Notes under the pieces: model-generated
Databases searched by the model: none
The model's input: only the letters and a program-made list of their open reading frames with translations
Told to the model about the DNA's origin: nothing
Translations under genes and position numbers: made by a program
Assembly (NCBI RefSeq): GCF_039532605.1
Contig: NZ_BAAARY010000005.1
Location: forward strand, 124,001-188,000
Direction: 5' to 3'
Source: Pilimelia columellifera
GTDB lineage: Bacteria > Actinomycetota > Actinomycetes > Mycobacteriales > Micromonosporaceae
Length of the DNA: 64,000 nt
Shown: positions 7,938 to 16,800 of the stretch, one piece after another
Numbering within the stretch: the first letter of the stretch is position 1
Layout: every line of letters starts with the position of its first letter

Positions 7938-9215
7938 ATGCCTGATCCGCTCCCCGACCCGGCAGCGCCGACAGACCCGCCCGACCCGGCGGACCCGTCC
8001 ACAGCGGCTGAGGGTCGCGTGTCATTGTGGCGTCGGCCCGGCGTGATGGCCGGGGTCATCGCCACAGTGGTGATCGGCGGCGCGGCTATCGGCGTGGGCG
8101 CCCTCGCCTCGACCGGCGCCCCTGCCGACGCGCCGCGTTGGCTCGCCCCGCTGGCCGACGCGCCGGGGCAGACGCCGCCCAGCCCGCGCTCGGACGGCGA
8201 GGCGGTCTCGCTCGCCGCGGTCGGGGACATCGTTCTCGGTAGCGCCCCACACCGGTTGCCGGCCAACGACGGCGTCGGCCTTTTCGACGGCGTGTCCGAA
8301 CGGATTGAGGCCGACCTGGTCATGGGGAACCTGGAAGGCGTCCTCACCGACGACACCGGCGTCAGCAAGTGCCGGCGCGTCGCGGATCCGAGCGCGTCCC
8401 CGCGCATCGCGAGCCCGACACCCAACGAGCGTCCGCAGGGCGGCGACTGTTTCCAGTTCCGGGCGCCTCCCCGGTACGCGCGGCACCTCAAGGCCGCCGG
8501 CTTCGACCTGCTCAACCTGGCCAACAACCACGCCAACGACTTCGGCTCGACGGGGCTGCGTAACACCCACCGGGCGCTTGAGGGCGTGGGCCTCGATCAC
8601 ACTGGAGGTCCGGACGAGATCGCCGTGGTCGAACGCAACGGCATCGCGATCGCCGTCGTCGGTTTCTCGTCCTACGCCTGGTCGAACAGCCTGCTGCGGC
8701 TGGACGAGGCCCGTGAGGTGGTACGTCGGGCGCGGGATCGCGCTGAGATCGTGGTGGTCCAGGCGCACATGGGCGCCGAGGGGATCAACGAGACCAGGGT
8801 GACGCCGGGCGAGGAGCGCTTCCTGGGCGAGAACCGGGGCGACCCGGTCGGGTTCTCCCGCGCGATGGTCGACGCGGGCGCGGATCTCGTCATCGGTCAC
8901 GGCCCGCATGTGCTGCGCGGGATGGAGTTCTACCGGGGGCGGCTGATCGCCTACAGCCTCGGCAACTTCGCGGCCGGCGGCGGCGTGCTCAGCGAGCGCG
9001 GCCGGCTGGGCCTGGGCGGCCTGCTGACGGTGACCCTCAACCGTGACGGCGCCTACCGATCCGGGCGATTCCTGTCCACGGTGATGCGCTACGGCAGGCC
9101 CACTGTGGACCCCGACGGCGCCGGCCTGGCGCTGGTCCGGCGGCTGAGCAGCGACGACTTCCCCCAGTCCGACCCTGACTTCGATGGCACGGGCCGCATC
9201 GCCCCGTCGTCCTGA
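7938..9215 (+). CDS. CapA/PgsA-family metallophosphatase-like protein, membrane-anchored
   Basis: A 425-residue protein with a Pro/Asp-rich N-terminus, one membrane segment (about 36-60) and an extracytoplasmic CapA domain. CapA-family hallmarks are visible in order: LAAVGDIVLG, DLVMGNLEGVLTD, LANNHANDFG, VVVQAHMGAE, IGHGPHVLRGMEFY and IAYSLGNFAAGG. Pairs of Asp, Asn and His in these motifs form a metallophosphatase-like site. CapA/PgsA proteins support poly-gamma-glutamate capsule synthesis or export in Bacillus, but most actinobacterial members are isolated and uncharacterised, and no pgsB/C lies here. I take the ATG at 7938; GTG at 7932 is an in-frame alternative. The gene sits between crp and nth. 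Confidence 0.85.
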   Translation: MPDPLPDPAAPTDPPDPADPSTAAEGRVSLWRRPGVMAGVIATVVIGGAAIGVGALASTGAPADAPRWLAPLADAPGQTPPSPRSDGEAVSLAAVGDIVLGSAPHRLPANDGVGLFDGVSERIEADLVMGNLEGVLTDDTGVSKCRRVADPSASPRIASPTPNERPQGGDCFQFRAPPRYARHLKAAGFDLLNLANNHANDFGSTGLRNTHRALEGVGLDHTGGPDEIAVVERNGIAIAVVGFSSYAWSNSLLRLDEAREVVRRARDRAEIVVVQAHMGAEGINETRVTPGEERFLGENRGDPVGFSRAMVDAGADLVIGHGPHVLRGMEFYRGRLIAYSLGNFAAGGGVLSERGRLGLGGLLTVTLNRDGAYRSGRFLSTVMRYGRPTVDPDGAGLALVRRLSSDDFPQSDPDFDGTGRIAPSS

Positions 9216-9252
9216 CGCCGCCGCCGTCTGTGGTCGGGCGGGGGCGGCGACG

Positions 9253-9258
9253 TACCCT
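9253..9258 (+). promoter_or_regulatory. -10 box for leaderless nth
   Basis: TACCCT ends seven bases before the GTG at 9266 and supports that start over the upstream in-frame GTG at 9230. Confidence 0.5.
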
Positions 9259-9265
9259 CGTCCCT

Positions 9266-10036
9266 GTGACTGACACCGCCGAGACGCCGCTCGGCCGCAA
9301 GCGGCGGGCCCGTCGGATCGCCCGGGCGCTGGAGCAGGCCCACCCGGACGCCCACTGCGAACTCGACCACGCTGACGCGTTGCAGCTGGCGGTGGCGACG
9401 ATCCTGTCCGCCCAGTGCACCGACGAACGGGTCAACTCGGTCACCCCGGCGCTGTTCGCCCGGTACCCCACGGCCGCGCACTACGCCGCCGCCGACCGGA
9501 GCGAGGTGGAGCAGCTGATCCGGCCGACCGGCTTCTTCCGGAACAAGACCGACTCCTTGATCAAGCTGGGGCAGGCGCTGTTGGAGCGGCACGACGGGCA
9601 GGTGCCGGGCCGGCTGGTCGACCTGGTGAAACTGCCCGGCGTCGGGCGGAAGACCGCCAACGTCATTCTCGGGAACGCCTTCGACGTTCCCGGGCTCACC
9701 GTCGACACCCACTTCCAGCGGCTGACCCGTCGCTGGCGGCTGACCGACGAGAACGACCCGGTGAAGATCGAGTTCGCGATCGGGGCACTGATAGAGAAGC
9801 GCGACTGGACGATGTTCTCGCACCGGATCATCTTCCACGGTCGCCGGGTCTGCCAGGCCCGCAAACCAGCCTGCGGAGCATGTTCGGTGGCTGCGATGTG
9901 TCCGTCGTACGGCGAGGGCCCGACCGATCCGGCCCAGGCCGTCCGGCTGCTCAGGGGGCCCCGGGCGGCCGAGCTGGCGGCGCTCGCCGGGGTCGATCCG
10001 GCGCTGGCGCCCACGGCTGCCCCGGAGGGGCCGTGA
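9266..10036 (+). CDS. nth: Endonuclease III (base-excision repair glycosylase/AP lyase)
   Basis: A 256-residue Nth protein. It removes oxidised pyrimidines and cleaves at abasic sites. The helix-hairpin-helix is LPGVGRKTANVILG, containing the catalytic Lys; the catalytic Asp follows in VDTHFQRL. The C-terminal [4Fe-4S] cluster motif is present as C-x6-C-x2-C-x5-C (CQARKPACGACSVAAMC). About 35 residues beyond the cluster are Ala/Pro-rich and look dispensable. The stop overlaps the next gene's GTG by four bases. The order nth, TlpA-like, Nudix, marP is the same as M. tuberculosis Rv3674c-Rv3671c. Confidence 0.95.
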   Translation: MTDTAETPLGRKRRARRIARALEQAHPDAHCELDHADALQLAVATILSAQCTDERVNSVTPALFARYPTAAHYAAADRSEVEQLIRPTGFFRNKTDSLIKLGQALLERHDGQVPGRLVDLVKLPGVGRKTANVILGNAFDVPGLTVDTHFQRLTRRWRLTDENDPVKIEFAIGALIEKRDWTMFSHRIIFHGRRVCQARKPACGACSVAAMCPSYGEGPTDPAQAVRLLRGPRAAELAALAGVDPALAPTAAPEGP

Positions 10037-10611
10037 CGGGCCAGGCGCGCCGGCTGGGCTCGGCGGCGCTGGCGGCGGGCGTGGCGCTGGCGCTCGTCGC
10101 CGGGTGCTCGGGCGACGCGACGCCGCCGGCGACCGCTGCCGCCTTCGCTTCCTGCGCCGGGCTCACCGCGCCGGACCGCGACCCCGGTATCCGGGACGGG
10201 TTGCCGGCGCTGTCGTTCGAGTGCCTGACCGGCGGGGCGGTGGTGCGGCTGGACCAGCTGGCCGGTCCAGCCGTGGTGAACCTGTGGGCCACCTGGTGCG
10301 CCCCGTGCCGGGCCGAGCTGCCGGCGTTCCAACGGCTCGCGGAACGGGACGCGAGTCCGGTCCGGGTCATCGGGGTGCTCACCGGGGACGAGCCGTCCCG
10401 CGCCGCCGAGTTCGGCCAGGCGACAGGGGTGCGCTTCCCGCAGCTCGTGGATCGGGACCACCAGCTCGGTCGGGCGTTGGGTCACAGCGTCCTCCCGCTC
10501 ACCATCTTCGTCGACGCCGGCGGGCGGGTCGCCCACGTCTACCGGGGGCCGCCGCTGACCGACCGGGCCCTGTCCGACCTCACCGCCCAGCGTCTCGGAG
10601 GTGTCGCATGA
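10033..10611 (+). CDS. TlpA-like thioredoxin-fold lipoprotein
   Basis: A 192-residue secreted redox protein. The N-terminus is a lipoprotein signal with lipobox VAGC (Cys about 25), so the mature protein should be lipid-anchored on the outer face of the membrane. The thioredoxin fold starts near residue 60 and has the active-site motif WATWCAPCRAELP (CxxC) and the cis-Pro region HSVLPLTIFVD. An extra Cys pair (ASCAGL and FECLTG) precedes it. Homologues reduce or isomerise extracytoplasmic disulfides, for example in cytochrome c maturation; the partner is not evident here. Translation is probably coupled to nth (GTGA) and to the Nudix gene (ATGA). M. tuberculosis Rv3673c is the positional equivalent. 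Confidence 0.9.
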   Translation: MTGQARRLGSAALAAGVALALVAGCSGDATPPATAAAFASCAGLTAPDRDPGIRDGLPALSFECLTGGAVVRLDQLAGPAVVNLWATWCAPCRAELPAFQRLAERDASPVRVIGVLTGDEPSRAAEFGQATGVRFPQLVDRDHQLGRALGHSVLPLTIFVDAGGRVAHVYRGPPLTDRALSDLTAQRLGGVA

Positions 10612-11297
10612 CGGCGGAGCTGCCCGCCTGGTGGGAGCCGTTGCTGAGCCGGGCCCGTGCCGCGCGGACCCGCGACTTCACCCAGCTGCGCCGTCCCGAG
10701 CCCGGCGGCCGCCCGGGCGCCGTGCTGGTGCTCATCGGCGATGACGGCGACACCGGCCCGGACGTGCTGGTCATCCAGCGTCCGGACACCATGCGCACCC
10801 ATGCCGGCCAGCCGGCGTTCCCGGGCGGCGCCGCCGAGGCCGGTGACGCGGGGCCGACGGACACCGCCCTACGCGAGGCCGCCGAGGAGGTGGGTCTGGT
10901 TCCGGCGTCGGCGGTGGTGGTGGCGCAGCTGCCCCCGCTGTGGATTCCGGTCAGTGATTTCACCGTCACGCCGGTGTTGGCGTGGTGGCGGGCGCCGCAC
11001 GAGGTGGGGCCGCGTCAGCCACGCGAGGTCGCCCGGGTGGCCCGGCTGCCGGTGACCGAGCTGGTCGATCCGGAGAACCGGTTGCGGGTCCGGATGCCGA
11101 ACGGGTGGACCGGCCCGGCCTTCGATGTCGGCGGGATGCGGGTCTGGGGCTTCACGGCCGGGATCCTGGCCACAGTTCTGGACTTCGCCGGCTGGTCACG
11201 GCCCTGGCCCACCGATCGGATAGTCGACCTTGCACCATCCGTCACCACGAGCGGACCGCGCGTCGTGGTCGACGGCGTGGCACCGCCCGTACTCTGA
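10608..11297 (+). CDS. Nudix hydrolase, CoA-pyrophosphatase-like
   Basis: A 229-residue Nudix protein. The Nudix box is visible: Gly-Gly near residue 72, then REAAEEVGL (the REUXEEXGU core), with the preceding RTHAGQPAFPGGAAE resembling the HxGQPxFPGG motif of the CoA-pyrophosphatase (NudL/Nudt7) branch. That branch cleaves CoA and acyl-CoA. The start ATG overlaps the TlpA stop, and the marP promoter lies in the last codons. M. tuberculosis Rv3672c occupies the same position. Substrate specificity is inferred from the motif only. Confidence 0.88.
   Translation: MTAELPAWWEPLLSRARAARTRDFTQLRRPEPGGRPGAVLVLIGDDGDTGPDVLVIQRPDTMRTHAGQPAFPGGAAEAGDAGPTDTALREAAEEVGLVPASAVVVAQLPPLWIPVSDFTVTPVLAWWRAPHEVGPRQPREVARVARLPVTELVDPENRLRVRMPNGWTGPAFDVGGMRVWGFTAGILATVLDFAGWSRPWPTDRIVDLAPSVTTSGPRVVVDGVAPPVL
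11290..11295 (+). promoter_or_regulatory. -10 box for leaderless marP
   Basis: TACTCT ends six bases before the GTG at 11302, inside the last codons of the Nudix gene. marP can therefore be transcribed separately from its upstream operon. Confidence 0.5.
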
Positions 11298-11301
11298 ACG
11301 A

Positions 11302-12480
11302 GTGTCCCCGGTTGACTTTGTCCTCATCGTGCTCGCGCTGGCGTTCGGATTCAGCGGCTACCGGCAAGGCTTCGTCACGGGCATTCTGTCCTTCTCCGGA
11401 TTCTTTGTCGGAGCGCTGGTGGGGCTACAGATCGGTCCGTGGGCCGCTGACCAGATCGTTGATCCCACCTGGAAGGTGACGGTCGCGCTCGCCGCCGTCT
11501 TCGGACTGGCGGTCGCTGGTCAGGCCGCCGCCGGGTTCCTGGGGGCGAAGGTGCGCCGGGCCATCCCCAACCGGACCGGCCAGCTCGCGGACGACATCGG
11601 CGGGGCCGCTGTGTCGTTGCTGGCGATGGTGCTGGTCGTCTGGCTGGTCGCGGTGCCGCTGGGAGTGTCGGCGCAGCCGTGGCTGGCGTCAGCGGTACGC
11701 AACTCGCGGGTCCTCGACGGCATCGACTCGGTCGTTCCGGCCGAAGCCAAGGCGTTGTCCCAGAAGCTGCGGGACAGCGTCGACACCCGGGGCTTCCCGG
11801 ACGTGTTCGACGGGCTCGACGCAACCCAGGTCACCGAGGTGGCGCCGCCGGACCCGGCGTTGGCGAAGTCACCGGCGGTGGCCGCCGGTCGGCGCTCGGT
11901 GGTGAAGGTGCTGGGCACCGCGCCGTCGTGCTCGCGGCGGATCGAGGGCTCGGGGTTCGTCTATGCCGCCGAGCGGGTCATGACGAACGCCCACGTGGTG
12001 GCCGGCACCGACCGGGTGCGGATCGAGCTCGACGATGACCTGCACAACGCCCGCGTCGTCGTGTACGACCCGGGTCGTGACCTGGCCGTCCTGCACGTTC
12101 CGGGGCTCCGTGCCCCGGTGCTGCCGTTCGTCGGCAAGCCGGCGCCCGCCGGGGCCGACGGCCTCGTCCTGGGTTTCCCGTTGGACGGACCGTTCAACGC
12201 GCAGGCCGCCCGGGTGCGGGAGCTGCGGCAGATCACCGGGCCGGACATCTACGAGAAGCGGAAGATCAACCGCGAGGTGTACACGCTGCGCTCGTTGGTG
12301 CGTAGCGGCAACTCCGGTGGACCGCTGCTCGCCGCTGACGGTCGGGTGCTCGGGGTCATCTTCGCGGCCGCCGCGGACGACCGGAACACCGGTTTCGCCG
12401 TCAGCGCGGCCGAGGCCGCCGGCGTCGCCGCAGCGGGAAGGACCAGCAACGACAAGGTCCGCACCGGCAAGTGCGCCTGA
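11302..12480 (+). CDS. marP: MarP-like membrane serine protease (CvpA-type N-terminus)
   Basis: A 392-residue protein. The first about 140 residues hold four membrane segments of CvpA/colicin V production type (FVLIVLALAFGFSGY onward), and the rest is a trypsin-like protease facing outward. The catalytic triad is visible: His in TNAHVVAG, Asp in GRDLAVLHV and Ser in RSGNSGGPLL. Two Cys (APSCSRR and the C-terminal GKCA) may form the disulfide known in M. tuberculosis MarP (Rv3671c), which is needed for acid and oxidative stress resistance. Gene context matches Rv3671c. The start is the GTG at 11302. It converges with mycP, 18 bases away. Confidence 0.92.
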   Translation: MSPVDFVLIVLALAFGFSGYRQGFVTGILSFSGFFVGALVGLQIGPWAADQIVDPTWKVTVALAAVFGLAVAGQAAAGFLGAKVRRAIPNRTGQLADDIGGAAVSLLAMVLVVWLVAVPLGVSAQPWLASAVRNSRVLDGIDSVVPAEAKALSQKLRDSVDTRGFPDVFDGLDATQVTEVAPPDPALAKSPAVAAGRRSVVKVLGTAPSCSRRIEGSGFVYAAERVMTNAHVVAGTDRVRIELDDDLHNARVVVYDPGRDLAVLHVPGLRAPVLPFVGKPAPAGADGLVLGFPLDGPFNAQAARVRELRQITGPDIYEKRKINREVYTLRSLVRSGNSGGPLLAADGRVLGVIFAAAADDRNTGFAVSAAEAAGVAAAGRTSNDKVRTGKCA

Positions 12481-12498
12481 CCTTCCTCTGACCGTGGC

Positions 12499-13830
12499 TC
12501 AGTGCGCTGGCGGTCCGGTGGCGCGGTCAGTGGCGCCGCGTCGGGTGGACCGGATCGCGAGCGCCGCGACCGCGAGCGCCACCACCATCCATCCGGCCAT
12601 CGGCCACCACCAGCGGTTGTTGTCCGCGGGACGGTCGACGCTGGCCGCGGCCAGGTCGGCCGGCGCCGCGGGGGTGGCCCCGAAGGCGGCCGCCTGCGGG
12701 GCTGCCGCGGCGGCCGGCGTGGGGCGGGCGGCCGACTGCCGGGGTGCGGCGGCCCGACGCGGCGCCTGGGCGACGGCGGCGCTGGAGCGCAGCGGGTTGG
12801 CGGCGACGGGCTCGCCGGACCAGGTCAGCGCGGCCACCGGGTCGACCACGCCGAAACCGTAGGCGTCGTCGCGGCCGGCGGGACCGATGTCGCGGGACGT
12901 GCGGATCATCTGGTTGACGACGCTCGCCGCGGACATCCCCGGCCAGCGCGAGCGGATCAGCGCGGCTGTCGCCGACACCAGCGGGGTGGCGAAGCTGGTG
13001 CCCTGGACCGTCCAGTAGCCCCCGGGACGGGCCCCGACGAGGCCGGCCGCGGGGGCGCTGAGGACCGATTCGGGGCCGCTGACCGACTTGGGCCAGCGTC
13101 GGGTCGGCGGCTGGTCGAGTCCGGCGACGGCCACGACCCCGGGCACGCGGGCGGGGAACCAGACGTCCGCGCCGGTGCTGGGAGTGAGATTGCCGGTGCA
13201 GGCGACCACGACGACGTCGTTGTCGAACGCGTAGGTCAGGGCGTCGGCGAGGGCGTCGTTGTCGCCCGGGCCGCCGAGCGAGACGTTGATGACCTGCGCG
13301 CCCTGGTCGACCGCCCACCGGACGCCGCGGGCGACGACGGCGGCGTCGTCGTAGCGGTTGCTGGCGTCGAGGACCCGCACCGGCAGGATTTCGGCGTCCG
13401 GGGCGAGGCCGACGACGCCGCGCCGGTCGTCGGCGCGGCCGGCGATGAGCCCCGCGACGGTGGTCCCGTGCCCGACGGCGTCGTATCGGCCGTCACGACG
13501 GCGGTCGACGAGGTCGAGCCCGGGCCGGACCTGTCCCCTGAGGTCAACGTGGGTGCTGTCCACTCCGGAGTCGACGACGGCCACGGTGACGCCGGCGCCG
13601 GTCGCATGCCGCCAGGCGGCGCGGGCGTCGAGGAGGTCGAGCTGCCACTGCTGCGCCCGGATGCTGTCGGCGCGGGCCGGGAGGTTGGCGGCTGCTGCGG
13701 TCGCGTTGCCGGTGGCGGCCGCGTCGACGGTGGTGGAGGCGACCGCGGCGGTGAGCACGACGAGCGCGGCGGCTGCCAGACGACGTGGGGTGAACGGCGA
13801 GGGGACGGGCAACTCAGGACCAATCCTCAA
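12499..13830 (-). CDS. mycP: Mycosin, subtilisin-like type VII secretion protease
   Basis: A 443-residue mycosin. A signal peptide (LAAAALVVLTAAVAS, about 17-32) precedes an S8 domain with Asp in VAVVDSGVD, His in VGHGTTVAG and Ser in GTSFATPLVSA. A Pro/Ala-rich linker (about 350-400) leads to a C-terminal membrane anchor (MAGWMVVALAVAALAIRS) and a short basic tail. This is the standard mycosin layout; mycosins are needed for ESX complex stability and process substrates. The start appears to be TTG at 13830, supported by GATAAT seven bases upstream; no ATG or GTG occurs before the signal peptide. It lies 58 bases downstream of eccC on the same strand but seems to have its own promoter. Confidence 0.9.
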   Translation of the reverse strand: MRIGPELPVPSPFTPRRLAAAALVVLTAAVASTTVDAAATGNATAAAANLPARADSIRAQQWQLDLLDARAAWRHATGAGVTVAVVDSGVDSTHVDLRGQVRPGLDLVDRRRDGRYDAVGHGTTVAGLIAGRADDRRGVVGLAPDAEILPVRVLDASNRYDDAAVVARGVRWAVDQGAQVINVSLGGPGDNDALADALTYAFDNDVVVVACTGNLTPSTGADVWFPARVPGVVAVAGLDQPPTRRWPKSVSGPESVLSAPAAGLVGARPGGYWTVQGTSFATPLVSATAALIRSRWPGMSAASVVNQMIRTSRDIGPAGRDDAYGFGVVDPVAALTWSGEPVAANPLRSSAAVAQAPRRAAAPRQSAARPTPAAAAAPQAAAFGATPAAPADLAAASVDRPADNNRWWWPMAGWMVVALAVAALAIRSTRRGATDRATGPPAH

Positions 13831-13837
13831 AAATCGG

Positions 13838-13843
13838 ATTATC
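13838..13843 (-). promoter_or_regulatory. -10 box for mycP
   Basis: On the minus strand GATAAT ends seven bases before the TTG start at 13830. This suits a leaderless transcript and supports the TTG start. Confidence 0.45.
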
Positions 13844-13850
13844 GACCTAA

Positions 13851-13865
13851 GGTTACCTCGTAACC
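13851..13865 (-). promoter_or_regulatory. Inverted repeat upstream of mycP (operator or eccC terminator)
   Basis: GGTTAC-CTC-GTAACC is a perfect 6-3-6 inverted repeat seven bases upstream of the mycP -10, in an AT-rich island that also has AACCA-N7-TGGTT next to it. Its place suggests a repressor site over the -35 region. As RNA it could also be a short terminator for eccC. Confidence 0.45.
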
Positions 13866-13888
13866 ACCTTTAATGGTTGAAGCACCTA

Positions 13889-16800
13889 TTAGCCAGGCAA
13901 ATGCGCCACCTGGATCAACCCCGCAGCCCGTCGCCGGGTGACGAGCCAGCCGCGACCCGGAGGTAACGGCGACGGACGAGTCGTCCCCAACAGCGCCCCC
14001 TCCTCCCGGTCCCCGGACATCACCAGACCCGGCGACGCCAGTTCCCGCAGACGTTGGATCACCGGCTCGAACAACGCCCGCCCCGCCCCGCCCGAACGCC
14101 GCGTCACCACAAGATGCAGACCGATGTCCCGGGCCTGCGGCAGGAACTCAAGCAGCGGCAACAGCGGATTGATCGGTCCGTTGGCGACCAGGTCGTAGTC
14201 GTCGACGAGGACGAAACACTCCGGCCCGGTCCACCAGGAACGGTCCCGCAGCTGCTGCGCGGTGACCTCCGGCCCCGGTAGCCGTCGCCGCATGTAACCG
14301 GCCACCGAGTCGATCAGCTCAGCCGTCTGGGCTGTCGCGGTTCCGTACCCGATCAGGTGATCGGACTGGATCGCCCCGAGCAGGCTCCGGCGGTAGTCGA
14401 CCAGGATGATCCGGGCCTGGTCCGGGCTGAACCGGCGGGTCAACGACGTCGCGACGCCCCGCAACAGGGTCGACTTGCCGCACTCCGCGTCGCCGAAGAT
14501 CAGGAAGTGCGGATCGGCGGCGAAGTCGATGGTCACCGGACGCAGATCAGCCTCGGCGATCCCGATCGGCAGTCGCAGCCCCAAGCCGGCGGCCAGGTCG
14601 AGCTGGTCGTACGGCAACACCGCCGGCAGCAGCCGCACCCGCGGGGCGCTCGGGCCCGCCCACGCCGCGGCGACGGCTCTGACCAGCGCGGTCCGGTCCG
14701 GCCCGAGCGCGGCGATCTCCGGACGGACGGTGAGAAAGTGCAGGCCCGCCGCGGTGACGCCCCGGCCCGGGCTCCGTTCAGGAACATTCGCGGCGGCCTT
14801 GCGCGACACCACCGAGTCGGTCGGGTCGCCCAACCGCAGTTCCAGCCGGGAGCCGAACAGGTCCCGGATCCCCGGGCGGAAGTCCATCCACCGGGCCGCC
14901 GTCGCCACCACGTGCACCCCGTAGGACAGGCCCCGGGTGGCGATGTCGGTGAGCACCGGCTCCAGATCCTCGAACTCCCCGCGCAAAGTCGACCACCCGT
15001 CAACGACCAGGAACACGTCGCCGAACGGGTCGTCGGCGATCTCCCCGGACGCCCGTCGGGCGCGGTAGGCCCGCATCGACTCCACACCCGACTCGGCGAA
15101 CCGGCGCTCCCGGTCCGTCAACAGCGTCGCGGCCTCCCCGACGGTGCGCCGCACCGCCGCCACGTCCAGCCGCCCGGCCACCCCGCCGACGTGCGGCAGA
15201 TCCCGCAGCGAGCCCAGGGACCCGCCGCCGAAGTCGAGGCAGTAGACCTGCGCCTCGGCCGGGGTATGGGTCAACGCCAGACCGGCCACCAACGCCCGGA
15301 CCGCGTGCGACTTGCCCGACTGCGGCCCCCCTACCACGGCGACATGGCCGGCGGCCCCGTCCAGGGACAGCCACAGCAGGTCCCGACGCTGCTCGAACGG
15401 CTTGTCGACCACCGCGACCGGCGCCTGCAACGCGCCGTGCAGCTGCGGGTTCGCCACCGTCAGCCCGCGTGCAGCGTCGGCGACGACAGGGCCGAGCAAC
15501 TCGTCGAAAGCCGACGAGTCGGTCAGCGGCGGCAGCCAGACCTGGTGCGCCGGCGGGCCCTGGCCGGTGATCCGGTCCACCAGAATGTCCAGCAGGCTGT
15601 CCCCGCTGGCTGGGGCGGGCGTCGCGGGCGGGCGCTCGTCGGCATCCGGCAGCGGCACGAAGTAGCTGGTGAACGGTTGCGTCCGCGTGGCCGGGTCGCC
15701 GCCGTCGGCGACCACCGGCGACTGGCGCACATGCGGCCCGGAGACGTACGCGGCCTTGAACCGGATCAGCGGCTCGGTGCCGAATTTCAGGTAACCGTGC
15801 CCGGGGGAGCGGGGCAGCTCGTAGGCGTCCGGCGCCCCGAGCACCGCCCGCGACTCCAACGCTGAGAACGTCCGCAGGCCGATCCGGTACGACAGGTGGG
15901 TGTCGAGCCCACGGAGCCGACCCTCCTCCAGTCGCTGGCTGGCCAGCAGCAGGTGCACCCCCAGCGAACGCCCCAGTCGTCCGATCTGGACAAAGAGGTC
16001 GATGAAGTCCGGTTTCGCCGACAGCAGCTCGGAGAACTCGTCGCAGATGAGGAACAACGACGGCAACGGGGCCAGCGGCGCCCCGCCGGCGCGGGCCTTC
16101 TCGTAGTCACGCTGGCTGGCGTAGTTGCCGGCCGAGCGCAGCAGCTCCTGACGGCGGACCAGCTCGCCGTTGATCGCGTCGACCATGCGGTCCACCAAAG
16201 GCAGCTCGTCTGCCAGATTCGTGATCACCGCGGCGGTGTGCGGAAGCCGGTCCAGCGAGGCGAACGTCGCCCCGCCCTTGAAGTCCACCAGGACGAAGTT
16301 GAGCAGCTCCGACGAGTGCGCCGCCGCCAACCCCAGCACCAGGGTGCGCAACAGCTCCGACTTGCCTGAGCCGGTCGCCCCGATGAGCAGGCCGTGCGGA
16401 CCCATCCCGTCCTGGGCTGACTCCTTGATGTCCAACTCGACCGGTCCACCCTCGACGCCCACGCCGATCGGGGCGCGCAGCAGGTCCCGGTTCGGACGGG
16501 GCGCCCACGCGGCGTCCGCGTCGAAGCCGTACGGATCGGGCACTCCCAGCATCTCGGCCAGACCCACGTCCGTGGCGAGCGGCTCGTCCCCGGCGGTGGC
16601 CTTGGCCGCCAGGCGCAGCGGAGCCAGCTGTCGAGCCATCGACTCGGCCTCGGCCGCGGTCAGGGCGTCCGGGGCGCCGATCTCGGCGGCGTCGTCCAGC
16701 GCCAGCGTCTGTAGCTGACCGTCAGCGACGGTGAGGACCAGGGACGCCCGGTCCAGTAACCGCGGCGGCGCCTGGCCGACCTCGATGACGGTGACGGCCT

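Noticed and set aside
12502..13863. A 453-codon open frame antisense to mycP
   Set aside because: It is a high-GC shadow of the mycP frame: Gly/Arg-rich, without motifs, whereas mycP has its signal peptide, catalytic triad and anchor.
14357..15865. A 502-codon frame antisense to eccC
   Set aside because: Composition is Arg/Gln/Pro-rich and no domain is seen; eccC on the other strand is unequivocal.
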